From Nocardia neocaledoniensis (GTDB lineage: Bacteria; Actinomycetota; Actinomycetes; Mycobacteriales; Mycobacteriaceae): a DNA stretch of 42,816 nucleotides. The notes under the pieces were generated by a model that saw nothing but the letters and a program-made list of their open reading frames with translations, made no database searches and was not told where the DNA came from. Both the position numbers and the translations under genes were made by a program. The stretch is from NCBI RefSeq assembly GCF_029868625.1, contig NZ_JARWOJ010000345.1:1-42816 (forward strand). Direction: 5' to 3'. Numbering within the stretch: the first letter of the stretch is position 1; every line of letters begins with the position of its first letter. Below are positions 29,702-40,569 of the stretch, piece after piece.

Positions 29702-30486
29702 CGCCGTGCCTTCTGCGCGATCGCGACCAGGTCCAGGCTCGCGTCGATATCGCCTTCGCGCAGGTCGAAATCGTCGATGGTCACGGCGGCGACGTCGGCG
29801 GTCAGGTCGGCGGGCCACGGCTCACCGGCCAGCGCGCGCTCGATCTGGGCGTCGATGAAGGACCCACCGTGCTTGGCGTCCAGTGCTTTCAGGCTCGCCC
29901 CGTGGTGCACGCCGAGCATCTCCTCGACGGTGAAGCCCGCCTCGACCAGCAGCTCGGTCAGTTCGGCGGCGTTGAGCTCGCGTGTGTGGAACGGGTTGAG
30001 CGGGGTGTCGCGGCCGGGGGAGAAGGTGATCCGGTTGGGGGTGCTGATCAGCAGCAGGCCGCCGGGGCGCAGCACGCGCAGGCACTCGCGGAGGAACTGC
30101 GCCTGATCCCAAAGGTGTTCGATCACTTGGAAATTCACCACGACGTCGACCGAGTCGTCGTCGAGTGGCAGCGCGGCCAGATTGCCCTGGATCATCTCCA
30201 CCCGCGGGTAGCGCGCGCGCACGTGCGCGACGGCGCTCTCGTCGTAGTCCACGCCGACGACGCGCGCGGCGACCCCGGCGATCATGTCGGCGCCGTAGCC
30301 CTCGCCCGAGCCTGCCTCGAGCACGGTCTTGCCGGTGCAGCGATCGAGCAGGCGGGCATAGGCGATCTCGTGCCGACGGAACCAGTAGTTCTCCTCGGCG
30401 ATGCCGGGCACGGTCCGCTCGCCGGTCAACGGCAGTGGTTCATGTGTGGCGGCCACGGGTGCGGCAGGGATCACAGCCTCGCTCAT
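29698..30486 (-). CDS. SAM-dependent methyltransferase of the MGLP cluster (Rv3030-like)
   Basis: Encodes 262 residues from ATG at 30486; the longer open frame upstream lies antisense to etfB and is not used. The class I methyltransferase motifs are TVLEAGSGEGYGADMIA, VVGVDYDES, VDVVVNFQVIEHLWDQ and RVLRPGGLLLISTPN. Its place at the head of a three-gene operon with the GH57 and GT4 enzymes, as in mycobacteria, points to 6-O-methylation of glucose residues in MGLP or a related polymethylated polysaccharide. The specificity itself is inferred from context. Confidence 0.92.
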   Translation of the reverse strand: MSEAVIPAAPVAATHEPLPLTGERTVPGIAEENYWFRRHEIAYARLLDRCTGKTVLEAGSGEGYGADMIAGVAARVVGVDYDESAVAHVRARYPRVEMIQGNLAALPLDDDSVDVVVNFQVIEHLWDQAQFLRECLRVLRPGGLLLISTPNRITFSPGRDTPLNPFHTRELNAAELTELLVEAGFTVEEMLGVHHGASLKALDAKHGGSFIDAQIERALAGEPWPADLTADVAAVTIDDFDLREGDIDASLDLVAIAQKARR

Positions 30487-30547
30487 GGCTCCGACGTTAC
30501 TGGTACCGCCGGTTCGCCCAGGAGTCAGGGATGCCCTTGTCATGTAG

Positions 30548-30575
30548 GTTACCCACGAGTAACTTAGCGTAGGGT
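30548..30575 (+). promoter_or_regulatory. Candidate etfBA promoter and operator
   Basis: GTTAC (30548-30552) and GTAAC (30559-30563) form a short inverted repeat with a 6-bp spacer. TAGGGT at 30570-30575 resembles an actinobacterial -10 hexamer. The site lies about 95 bp before etfB in the 184-bp divergent gap with the MGLP operon. A TetR- or GntR-type regulator of lipid metabolism could bind here; which one is unknown. Confidence 0.45.
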
Positions 30576-30670
30576 AGTGTTCCGCCCTGAGCAGTTTTCT
30601 CACCCGGACGTACGGCCCAGCTCGTGCGGCCACCACACACGTGTCCCCAGAAGGAGGTCGACGAAGACCG

Positions 30671-31456
30671 ATGCCGAACATCGTCGTACTCATCAAGCAG
30701 GTCCCCGACACCTGGTCCGAGCGCAAGCTCACCGATGGTGACTTCACCCTCGACCGCGAGGCTGCCGACGCCGTCCTCGACGAGATCAACGAGCGCGCCG
30801 TCGAGGAGGCGCTGCTGATCAAGGAGGCGCAGGGCGGCGAGGTCACCGTGCTGGCCGCCGGTCCGGATCGCGCCACCGAGGCCATCCGCAAGGCGCTGTC
30901 CATGGGCGCCGACAAGGCCATCCACATCAACGACCCGGCGATCCACGGCTCCGACGCCGTGCAGACCGCGTGGGTGCTGGCCGGCGCGCTCGGCCAGGTC
31001 GAGGGTGTCGAGCTGGTCATCGCCGGTAACGAGGCCACCGACGGTCGCGCCGGTGCCGTGCCCGCGATCATCGCCGAGTACCTGGGCATCCCGCAGCTGA
31101 CGCACCTGCGCAAGCTGACCGTCGACGGCGACAAGATCACCGGCGAGCGCGAGACCGACGAGGGCGTCTTCAAGCTCGAGGCCTCGCTGCCCGCGATCGT
31201 CTCGGTCACCGAGAAGATCAACGAGCCGCGCTTCCCGTCCTTCAAGGGCATCATGGCCGCGAAGAAGAAGGAAGTCACCGTCTTCACGCTGGCCGATCTG
31301 GGCATCGACCCGTCGACCGTCGGTGTCGCCAACGCGGGCACCCAGGTCACCGGTTCCACCCCGAAGCCGCCGCGCACCGCGGGCGAGAAGATCGCGGACG
31401 AGGGCGAGGGCGGCAACCAGATCGCGTCCTACCTCATCGGTCAGAAGATCATCTGA
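30671..31456 (+). CDS. etfB: Electron transfer flavoprotein subunit beta
   Basis: Encodes 261 residues from ATG at 30671. The AAGGAGG site at 30651-30657 is rather far upstream, about 13 bases. NIVVLIKQVPDTWSERKL, VLDEINERAVEEALLIKE and IAGNEATDGRAGAVPA (the AMP-binding part) are diagnostic. With EtfA it passes electrons from acyl-CoA and other dehydrogenases to the respiratory chain. It corresponds to fixA of mycobacteria, which also adjoins the MGLP operon divergently. etfA follows after 36 bp. Confidence 0.97.
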   Translation: MPNIVVLIKQVPDTWSERKLTDGDFTLDREAADAVLDEINERAVEEALLIKEAQGGEVTVLAAGPDRATEAIRKALSMGADKAIHINDPAIHGSDAVQTAWVLAGALGQVEGVELVIAGNEATDGRAGAVPAIIAEYLGIPQLTHLRKLTVDGDKITGERETDEGVFKLEASLPAIVSVTEKINEPRFPSFKGIMAAKKKEVTVFTLADLGIDPSTVGVANAGTQVTGSTPKPPRTAGEKIADEGEGGNQIASYLIGQKII

Positions 31457-31492
31457 TCCGGCCGTCCGAGACTTCCCCAAGGAGAAAGAACA

Positions 31493-32449
31493 ATGGCTGA
31501 AGTACTTGTGCTCGTCGAGCACGCCGACGGTGCCGTGAAGAAGGTCAGCACCGAACTGCTCACCGCCGCCCGCGCCCTGGGCGAGCCCGCCGCCGTCGTC
31601 ACCGGCCCGGCCGGTACCGCCGAGAAGCTGGCCTCCGCGCTGGCCGCCGCGGGCGCCGAGAAGATCTACGTCGCCGAGTCCGACGACGTCGACGGCTTCC
31701 TGGTCACCCCGAAGGTCGACGTGCTCGCCGGTCTGGTCGAGTCCGCCTCGCCCGCCGCCGTGCTGGTCGCCGCCACCGCCGAGGGCAAGGAGGTGTCGGG
31801 CCGCCTCGCCGCGCGCATCGGCTCCGGTCTGCTCGTCGACGTCATCGGCGTCAACGCCGACGGCTCGGCCGTGCACTCCATCTTCGGTGGCGCGTTCACC
31901 GTCGACGCCAAGGCCACCGGCGACGTGCCGGTGATCTCGATCCGCCCCGGCGCCATCGAGGCCGCCGCGCAGGCCGGTGCCGGCGAGCAGGTCACCGTGG
32001 CTGTGCCCGCGCAGGAAGAGGGCGTCGTCAAGGTCGTCTCGCGCGAGCCGATCGTCGCCGGTGACCGTCCGGAGCTCACCGAGGCCGGCATCGTCGTCTC
32101 CGGTGGTCGCGGTGTCGGTTCCGCCGACAACTTCGCGGTCGTCGAGGCGCTGGCCGACTCGCTCGGTGCCGCCGTCGGCGCCTCGCGTGCCGCTGTCGAC
32201 TCGGGCTACTACCCGGGCCAGTTCCAGGTGGGTCAGACCGGTAAGACGGTCTCCCCGCAGCTCTACATCGCCCTCGGCATCTCCGGCGCCATCCAGCACC
32301 GCGCCGGCATGCAGACCTCGAAGACCATCGTCGCGGTCAACAAGGACGAAGAGGCCCCGATCTTCGAGATCGCGGACTACGGCATCGTGGGCGACCTGTT
32401 CAACGTCGCGCCCCAGCTGACCGAGGCGGTCAAGTCCCACAAGGGCTGA
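31493..32449 (+). CDS. etfA: Electron transfer flavoprotein subunit alpha
   Basis: Encodes 318 residues from ATG at 31493, after AAGGAGAAAG. The FAD-binding C-terminal half is intact: [68 protein letters not shown] and [11 protein letters not shown]. It forms the heterodimer with EtfB and carries the FAD. A homopolymer G/C block begins about 25 bp after the stop, so the downstream neighbour is uncertain; in mycobacteria it is not hisE. Confidence 0.97.
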   Translation: MAEVLVLVEHADGAVKKVSTELLTAARALGEPAAVVTGPAGTAEKLASALAAAGAEKIYVAESDDVDGFLVTPKVDVLAGLVESASPAAVLVAATAEGKEVSGRLAARIGSGLLVDVIGVNADGSAVHSIFGGAFTVDAKATGDVPVISIRPGAIEAAAQAGAGEQVTVAVPAQEEGVVKVVSREPIVAGDRPELTEAGIVVSGGRGVGSADNFAVVEALADSLGAAVGASRAAVDSGYYPGQFQVGQTGKTVSPQLYIALGISGAIQHRAGMQTSKTIVAVNKDEEAPIFEIADYGIVGDLFNVAPQLTEAVKSHKG

Positions 32450-32474
32450 TCGTTTCGACGCCGAACGCGTAGGC

Positions 32475-32566
32475 GGCCCCCCCCCGGGGGGCCCGCGGGG
32501 GGCCGCCGGGCGCGCGGGGGGGGGGGGGGGGGGGGGGGGCGCCCCCCCGGGGGGGGGGGGCCCGGG
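32475..32566. other. Homopolymer G/C block between etfA and hisE
   Basis: About 92 bp of nearly pure G/C, including a run of 24 G at 32516-32539, separates two gene blocks that lie far apart in mycobacterial chromosomes as I recall. No hairpin or coding pattern explains it. It is probably filler at a joined contig end. Confidence 0.6.
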
Positions 32567-32585
32567 GAAAAGCGGTGTACACGGT

Positions 32586-32867
32586 GTGAAACAATGTCTC
32601 ATCGTGAAGAACTTCGAATCCCTGTTCGCCGAGCTGACCGAGCGCGCCCAGACCCGCCCCGAGGGGTCGGGCACCGTGGCCGCACTGGACGCCGGCGTCC
32701 ATTTCCAGGGTAAGAAGGTGCTCGAGGAGGCCGGGGAGATCTGGCTGGCCGCCGAGCACGAGAGCGACGAAGCCCTCGCCGAGGAGATCTCCCAGTTGCT
32801 GTACTGGGTCCAGGTGATGATGGTGGGTCGCGGGCTGAAGCTCGAGGACGTGTACCGACATCTGTGA
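32586..32867 (+). CDS. hisE: Phosphoribosyl-ATP pyrophosphohydrolase
   Basis: Encodes 93 residues from GTG at 32586; GTG at 32604 ([10 protein letters not shown]) is an alternative. HisE hydrolyses phosphoribosyl-ATP to phosphoribosyl-AMP, the second step of histidine synthesis. The all-alpha NTP-pyrophosphohydrolase motif is complete: [19 protein letters not shown] and [18 protein letters not shown], whose acidic residues bind Mg2+. Its length matches the stand-alone actinobacterial form. hisG follows after 61 bp, the usual actinobacterial pair. Its own promoter region falls in or next to the suspect G/C block. Confidence 0.95.
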   Translation: MKQCLIVKNFESLFAELTERAQTRPEGSGTVAALDAGVHFQGKKVLEEAGEIWLAAEHESDEALAEEISQLLYWVQVMMVGRGLKLEDVYRHL

Positions 32868-32928
32868 CGGCTGATCCGTCCCGTCGACGTCCACCCCCAC
32901 TGCTTCTCCCCGAAAGGTCCCCATTCCC

Positions 32929-33780
32929 ATGTTGCGCGTCGCTGTTCCCAACAAGGGTTCGCTGTCGGAATCGGCCGTCTCCATCCTGAGTGAGGCCGGT
33001 TACCGCAAACGCACCGATTCTCGCGAGCTCACCGTGCTCGACCCCGTCAACCAGGTCGAGTTCTTCTTCCTGCGGCCCAAGGACATCGCCATCTACGTCG
33101 GCTCCGGTGAGCTCGACCTCGGCATCACCGGCCGTGATCTGGCGCTGGACTCCGGCTCGCCGGTGACCGAGCGGCTCTCGCTCGGCTTCGGCCGCTCGAC
33201 GTTCCGCTACGCCGCCCCGGCCGGGGACGAGTGGAAGGTCGAGGATCTCGCGGGCAAGCGCATCGCCACCTCCTACCCGAATCTGGTGCGCGCGGATCTG
33301 GCGCGGTTCGGGATCGAGGCCGAGGTGATCCGGCTCGACGGCGCCGTGGAGATCTCGATCCAGCTCGGCGTGGCCGACGCGATCGCCGACGTCGTCGGTT
33401 CGGGTCGCACCCTGCGTCAGCACAATCTGGTCGCCTTCGGTGAGTCGCTGTGCGACTCGGAGGGCGTGCTCATCGAGCGCACCGGCTCCGACCGCGACGA
33501 CCGCGCCCGCAATCAGCTCATCGCCCGCATCCAGGGCGTGGTGTTCGCCCAGCAGTACCTGATGCTCGACTACGACTGCCCCAAGTCGCTGCTCGACGAG
33601 GCCGTCGCCATCACCCCCGGCCTCGAGTCGCCCACGGTGTCCCCACTGACCGACCCCGAATGGGTCGCGGTGCGCGCCCTGGTCCCGCGCAAGCAGGGCA
33701 ACGACCTGATGGACCGGCTCGCCGACCTCGGCGCCAAGGCGATTCTCGCCACCGACATCCGGTCCTGCCGCGCCTTCTGA
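32929..33780 (+). CDS. hisG: ATP phosphoribosyltransferase, long form
   Basis: Encodes 283 residues from ATG at 32929. It catalyses the first step of histidine synthesis, joining ATP and PRPP. The N-terminus [19 protein letters not shown] and the PRPP loop [18 protein letters not shown] (family: E/DxVxTGxTL) are present. The C-terminal ~75 residues ([20 protein letters not shown], then [20 protein letters not shown]) form the ACT-like regulatory domain, where histidine inhibits the hexameric long form. A strong hairpin follows the stop. Confidence 0.97.
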   Translation: MLRVAVPNKGSLSESAVSILSEAGYRKRTDSRELTVLDPVNQVEFFFLRPKDIAIYVGSGELDLGITGRDLALDSGSPVTERLSLGFGRSTFRYAAPAGDEWKVEDLAGKRIATSYPNLVRADLARFGIEAEVIRLDGAVEISIQLGVADAIADVVGSGRTLRQHNLVAFGESLCDSEGVLIERTGSDRDDRARNQLIARIQGVVFAQQYLMLDYDCPKSLLDEAVAITPGLESPTVSPLTDPEWVAVRALVPRKQGNDLMDRLADLGAKAILATDIRSCRAF

Positions 33781-33791
33781 TCCGGTGCGCT

Positions 33792-33827
33792 GACGGCCCG
33801 GCGAGCACGACCGCTCGCCGGGCCGTC
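33792..33827 (+). terminator. Hairpin terminator after hisG
   Basis: A perfect 15-bp stem pairs 33792-33806 with 33813-33827 around a 6-nt loop and starts 12 bp after the hisG stop. It has no T tract, as is common for GC-rich actinobacterial terminators. Confidence 0.8.
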
Positions 33828-33959
33828 GCCGTGCGTGCGCCATTGTCGCGCCCGCGGCGCCGCGATCCACGAGATCCGCTCAGGCTGAACGCAATCGGTG
33901 TGGGGCGGGGCGCGCGTTGCTACCTTGCGGTTTCTCGATGAGGAAACCGAGGAGTCACC

Positions 33960-34094
33960 GTGTCGCAGACACCACCCGAGCCGCGCCCGGGTAGCGCGTT
34001 CACCTGGAACGAGGACTGGCTGGCGACCGTCGTCGGCCTCGCGCTGATCGGCCTGGTGCTGGTCGGCGCGATTCCCGGATGGCTGGTGCCGTGA
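33960..34094 (+). CDS. 44-residue single-helix membrane protein coupled to a YeiH-type transporter
   Basis: GTG at 33960 follows GAGGAG by five bases. The peptide has a short polar start (SQTPPEPRPGSAFTWNEDW) and one hydrophobic helix (LATVVGLALIGLVLVGAIPG). The stop TGA shares its A with the ATG of the next gene, so translation is tightly coupled. The W-x-EDW-x-x-x-x-GL pattern resembles the N-terminal segment of longer members of the same transporter family. This may therefore be a natural split of the first helix from the main protein, acting as a small subunit. Confidence 0.75.
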   Translation: MSQTPPEPRPGSAFTWNEDWLATVVGLALIGLVLVGAIPGWLVP

Positions 34095-35221
34095 TGAGCG
34101 AGCCGCGCACCACCACCGAAACCGCCGCGCTGCAAGCCAACCCGAAACCGACGGCCGCCGATGTGGTGGCCGGGATCGCGCTGGTGCTCGCGCTGGGCGC
34201 GCTCACCCGCTTCTTCGACACCCAGGCGCCGCGGTGGGCGGAGGGCACACCGTTCCAGCGGGTCGCCAAGACGGTCGAATACCCGGTATACGCGATCGCG
34301 ATCGGCCTGCTCGGCAATGTCGTGCTGGGCAAGCTGGGGCTGCGGGATCGGCTCTCGGCCGGGTTCCGGACCGAGTTCTTCATCAAGACCGGGGTGGTGC
34401 TGCTCGGCGCGTCGATCAATCTGAAGATCCTGGTGACGGCCGCCGCGCCGGCGATCGTGCAGGCGCTGGCGCTGATCACGATCGTCTTCGGATTCACCTG
34501 GTGGTTCGGCGGTCTGCTCGGGCTCGACGACAAGCTGCGCGCGCTGCTGTCCTCGGCGGTCTCCATCTGCGGCGTCAGCGCGGCCATCGCGGCGGCGGGA
34601 GCGGTGCAGGCGCGCCGGGAGCAGATCGCCTACGCTGCGTCGCTGGTGATCATCTTCGCGCTGCCGTCGATCTTCCTGCTGCCCTGGCTCGCCGACGTGC
34701 TCGGGCTGTCGGCGCCGGTCGCGGGGGCGTGGATCGGCGGCAACATCGACACCACGGCGGCGGTGGCGGCGGCGGGCGCGCTCGCGGGGGAGGACGCGCT
34801 GAAGATCGCCACCATCGTCAAGACCACCCAGAACGCGCTCATCGGGCTCGTCGCGATCGCGCTGACCGCCTGGTTCGCCTTCCGCGTCGACCGCACCCCG
34901 GGCGCGGCCCGGCCGAGTCTCGGCGAATTCTGGTCCAGATTCCCGAAATTCGTGCTCGGCTTCCTCGCCGCCTCGGTCATCGGCACCCTCTACCTGCAGT
35001 CGGTCGACAAGAAGACGGGTGCCGCGCACCTCGCGGTGATCAACGACCTGCGCACCTGGTTCCTGATCCTGGCGTTCGTCTCGATCGGCCTGGAGTTCTC
35101 GCTGCGCGGCCTGCGCGAGGCGGGCTGGCGGCCGATCGCGGTGTTCGGCGCCGCCGTGGTGGTGAATCTCGCTGTCGGTCTGGGCCTTTCGGTGCTGCTG
35201 TTCCGCGACTTCACAGTGTGA
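34094..35221 (+). CDS. YeiH-family putative sulfate exporter
   Basis: Encodes 375 residues from ATG at 34094, which overlaps the stop of the mini-protein by one base. About ten hydrophobic helices are visible. The family motifs TEFFIKTGVVLLGASINL, SAVSICGVSAAIAAAGAV, GAWIGGNIDTTAAVAAAGAL and KTTQNALIG are those of PF03601 (conserved hypothetical 698). Members are annotated as putative sulfate exporters, although the substrate is poorly proven. It converges on the RecB-like gene, with 139 bp between them holding no gene I can support. Confidence 0.88.
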   Translation: MSEPRTTTETAALQANPKPTAADVVAGIALVLALGALTRFFDTQAPRWAEGTPFQRVAKTVEYPVYAIAIGLLGNVVLGKLGLRDRLSAGFRTEFFIKTGVVLLGASINLKILVTAAAPAIVQALALITIVFGFTWWFGGLLGLDDKLRALLSSAVSICGVSAAIAAAGAVQARREQIAYAASLVIIFALPSIFLLPWLADVLGLSAPVAGAWIGGNIDTTAAVAAAGALAGEDALKIATIVKTTQNALIGLVAIALTAWFAFRVDRTPGAARPSLGEFWSRFPKFVLGFLAASVIGTLYLQSVDKKTGAAHLAVINDLRTWFLILAFVSIGLEFSLRGLREAGWRPIAVFGAAVVVNLAVGLGLSVLLFRDFTV

Positions 35222-35360
35222 GGCCGCGGTGCCGAGGCGACTGGTTCGGCGCTGGGCCGGGCGCGTCGGCGGCCGAGCGTGGCGTCCGCGTCCGGGTGAG
35301 CGGTTCCGCCACAGCGACCACCCGGTGGCGCACCGCCGTGGCCGGGGACCGCGCCGGGGC

Positions 35361-36257
35361 TCACACGTCCTCGTCGGCCCGCACGTCGGGGATGCCCAGC
35401 TCGGTCGGCGCCGGTTCGCCCCGGGGCCAGCCCGGATACGGTGGCGGGGTGCCGCCGAATTCCGGGCACAGGTGCTGGAATTCGCAGTACCGGCACATCG
35501 TGTTGCGCACGGCGGGGAAGTCCCCGGTGCGGCCCGCCGCGAGGATGGCCTCCCACAGCGCGGTGAGGATCCGGGCGAAGCGTTCCAGTTCCGCCCGCTC
35601 GGGGGTGTAGGTGAGCAGCACCTTGTCGGCCAGGTAGATCAGCCGCAGCTGCGCGGGCACGATGTCGCGGGTGCGCAGGATCATCAGCGCGTAGAACTTG
35701 AGCTGGAACAGCGCCCGCGCCTCGTGCAGCGGGCCGGGGGAGCGGCCCGTCTTGTAGTCGACCACCCGGAGCAGGCCGTTGGGCGCGATATCGATGCGGT
35801 CGACGAACCCCCGCAGCGGGACGGCGCCGTCGAGGTCGACCTCGACCCGCTCCTCCAGCGCGTGCGGTTCGAACCCGGTCGGATTCTCGAGCTCGTAATA
35901 GCTCGCGACCAGGCGGCGAACCTCCTCGAACAGCGCCTCCGGACCGCCCGCGGCCACCAGTTCGTCGAGTCCGTCGCGGTCCGCGCGCACCCGCTCCCAC
36001 GCGCCCGGCACCAGCTCGGCCGCCCGTTCGGGACGGCGCTGTTCGGCGGGCAGTCCGAACAGGTCCTCGAGCACCGCGTGCACGACCGTCCCGCGCACCG
36101 CGGCCCGCGTCGGCGGCTCGGGTATCCGATCGATCGCCCGGAACCGGTACTTCAACGGGCACTGCTTGAAATCGCTTGCCCGCGAAGGCGACAGCGCCGG
36201 ACGCGACCGCGCGACCGGTTCGTCGGTGGCGAGGGAGACGGGCACAGGCACTGACAT
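35361..36257 (-). CDS. RecB-family nuclease with probable Fe-S cluster (Rv2119-like)
   Basis: Encodes 298 residues from ATG at 36257, chosen because SVPVPVSLATDEP leads directly into the domain SRASDFKQCPLKYRFRAID. The PD-(D/E)XK core is LRGFVDRIDIAPNGLLRVVDYKTGR (Asp, Asp and Lys of the active site) with LFQLKFYALM behind it. One cysteine in DFKQCP and three in MCRYCEFQHLCPEF form the four-cysteine Fe-S site of Cas4/AddB-type exonucleases. It probably acts in DNA repair. In mycobacteria the same gene lies next to trmI, which agrees with 37566. Confidence 0.9.
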   Translation of the reverse strand: MSVPVPVSLATDEPVARSRPALSPSRASDFKQCPLKYRFRAIDRIPEPPTRAAVRGTVVHAVLEDLFGLPAEQRRPERAAELVPGAWERVRADRDGLDELVAAGGPEALFEEVRRLVASYYELENPTGFEPHALEERVEVDLDGAVPLRGFVDRIDIAPNGLLRVVDYKTGRSPGPLHEARALFQLKFYALMILRTRDIVPAQLRLIYLADKVLLTYTPERAELERFARILTALWEAILAAGRTGDFPAVRNTMCRYCEFQHLCPEFGGTPPPYPGWPRGEPAPTELGIPDVRADEDV

Positions 36258-36334
36258 ACTTCGCAGGGTATCGGCAGGCACCGACACCGCTCGCCGGATT
36301 CGATCTCGGCCGGTCGGTCTGCCAGGATCGGCGC

Positions 36335-38399
<2,065 letters not shown>

Positions 38400-38410
38400 G
38401 TGGCCGGAGC

Positions 38411-38483
<73 letters not shown>

Positions 38484-38484
38484 C

Positions 38485-39759
38485 CCGGGTCAGCAGCCGC
38501 GCGGCCACCAGCGCCGCCGCGGCGACGGCGAACCAGCGCCACCCCTCCGTGGTCAGCCCGAAACGGGTGGCCTGCAGGATCGCCGACCCCGCCGCGGCCA
38601 CCGCGCCCACGGTCAGTGCCGAGCGCACCCCGCGAACCGGCGCGACCGTGCCGTCCCACCAGCGCAGCGGCGCGTTCTCCCGGCCGCGCAGCGCCAGGAA
38701 CAGCACGCAGGTCAGCGCGAGGGTGGCGCCGACCTGTACCGCCGTCTGCGCCCAGAACCCGGGATGCGCCGGGCCCGAACGGTCGACGCCGGCCAGGTGC
38801 GCGAGCACGATCACGGTGAGCAGGGCGGGCATGTGCCACAGGTACAGCGTCATGGCGCCGGTGTTGCCGATCACCGTCACCCACCACACGCGGGGTCGCT
38901 GGGCGATCCGGCGCAGCCAGGGCGCGGCGGCCACGGCCGCGCAGCACAGCATCACCGCGTGCCCGGCCAGCAGCAGCGACGGCGGCGCCAGATTCGACAG
39001 CCGCTGGCCCGGCACGGTCACCATGCTCGTGTCGTAGGGGCCGAACGCCACCAGCAGCACGTCGGCGACCAGCACGGTCGCGGCGACGGCCGCCGCGGTC
39101 CGGCGGGGGAGCGCTCCGCGCAGATAGCCGATGCCCAGCGCGGCCGGGATCAACCAGGCGAGCAGATTCAGGTATCCGAGCGCGGCCGGGCCACCGTTGA
39201 GGCGCACCGCGTCCACGACGGCCGTCAGCCCGACGAGGACCGCGACGGTGGCGAACAGCCGGCGACCGTCGGTGACGACGGCGGCGAGTGCCGGCACACA
39301 CGCCAGGACCACCAGGTACGTGCCGAGGAACCACAGCAGCTGCACGCTCGTCACCGCGAGCGGACGATCCCAGCCCGGTCCCAGCACCCGGCCGGCGATC
39401 AGCACCAGCAGCGTGGACGCGGCGAGGAAGTACACCAGCGGACGGACCAGCCGCTGGGTCCGCCGGAACAGCCAAGGGCCCCAGGCCGTCCCGGCGGCGA
39501 GACCACGCGCGCCCGCGGCGGCGCCGGCGAAGAAGAACAGTGGCAGCACCTGCAACAGCCAGGTCAGCGGCTGCAGGACGGGCAGGTCGGCGAGGACGTT
39601 GCCGAAATGGGCCTGCCCGTCGCGCACCGTCACCGTCAGCATCAGGCAGTGGCCGACCACGACGACCACGAGCGAGGACAACCGCAGCAGATCCAGCACC
39701 CGGTCACGATCGGCGGGGGTGTTCGCCGCGACGACCGCGACACCGGGAACGACACTCAT
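38485..39759 (-). CDS. Acyltransferase-3 family integral membrane protein, C-terminus lost
   Basis: ATG at 39759 begins MSVVPGVAVVAANTPADRDR, and 425 codons follow before the homopolymer block. About ten hydrophobic helices are present. The first contains SSLVVVVVGHCLML with the conserved histidine of OafA/acyltransferase-3 proteins, and VLPLFFFAGAAAG and IGNTGAMTLYLWHMPALLTV are further family motifs. Such proteins move acetyl or acyl groups onto envelope sugars. The normal end of the gene is missing; the open frame past 38485 is poly-Gly and then antisense to trmI, so it is not counted. Confidence 0.82.
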
Positions 39760-39851
39760 ACCGGAGACCTTCGCAGACCCTCGCTCCCCGCGCCCACCGC
39801 GGTTCTACGCGTCCGGCGCGGGGAAACTACTCAGGCGCCCGGTGACGGCCC

Positions 39852-40382
39852 TCAGGCCGGGGTGCAGGGAGCCTGCGCGAAGCCGAGCAGCAGGCAGCCG
39901 CTCGTGTCGGACAGCTTCCAGGTGCCGTCCACGTTCTCCCAGGTGACGGGGAACGCGGGGGCGGTGCCGTGCGGCGAGGTGATGGTCACGTCGGCGGTGG
40001 CGCTGTTCCCGCTGGGCACCACGTTGGCGACGGCGAAGGAGAGGGTGTACCCGGCGAGCATGCCGTTCATCTGATCGATGTTGGCCTTGCGCGCCTCGCC
40101 GTTGACGATCAGCTTCGACTTCTCGTCGGTCGACAGCGCCGGGTCGGCGAACTGCACCAGCGTCGCCTTCAGGGAATCGGTGGAGGGGGCGGCGGCGTTG
40201 TCACCGGACGGAGCCGGAGTTGCCGAAATGCTGGACGGAGCGGCCGAGATACTGGTACTGCTGCTGGTGGCGTTCGTCGAGGAATCGTCGGAGCCGCCGC
40301 AACCGGTCAGTCCGACGGTAACGGCGAGCGCCGCTGCGGCGGTAGCGACGGTGACACGGATCGTGCGGGCAGGAAGGAGCAT
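39852..40382 (-). CDS. Mtb12-like secreted lipoprotein
   Basis: Encodes 176 residues from ATG at 40382; TTG at 40391 is an alternative. The signal VTVATAAAALAVTVGLTGC has an LTGC lipobox, then a Ser/Thr/Ala/Pro-rich linker to about residue 70. The folded part LKATLVQFADPALSTDEKSK, ADVTITSPHG, FPVTWENVDGTWKLSDTSGC matches the mycobacterial low-molecular-weight antigen Mtb12 family of unknown role. Two cysteines near the end could form a disulfide. It is divergent from the proteasomal ATPase, where M. tuberculosis has the lipoprotein gene lppK. Confidence 0.82.
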   Translation of the reverse strand: MLLPARTIRVTVATAAAALAVTVGLTGCGGSDDSSTNATSSSTSISAAPSSISATPAPSGDNAAAPSTDSLKATLVQFADPALSTDEKSKLIVNGEARKANIDQMNGMLAGYTLSFAVANVVPSGNSATADVTITSPHGTAPAFPVTWENVDGTWKLSDTSGCLLLGFAQAPCTPA

Positions 40383-40569
40383 GCTCAGCAACCTTTCGGT
40401 TCGACGGCGAGTGCCCCGGTCGGGGTGTTAGGGGAGCCTAACAGGCGAGTATTCGTCGCTTGATGTCGTACCGACCGTACAAGATGTGATCACGACGAAA
40501 CCATGTCGGAAAGCGAGAACGGACCGCGCCCGGTAGCGTTGAAAGACCGGGACTGGGAGGAGCAGCATC

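Noticed and set aside
40483..40500. CRP-like site (TGTGATCACG) upstream of arc
   Set aside because: It lacks the 6-bp spacer and second half of TGTGA-N6-TCACA.
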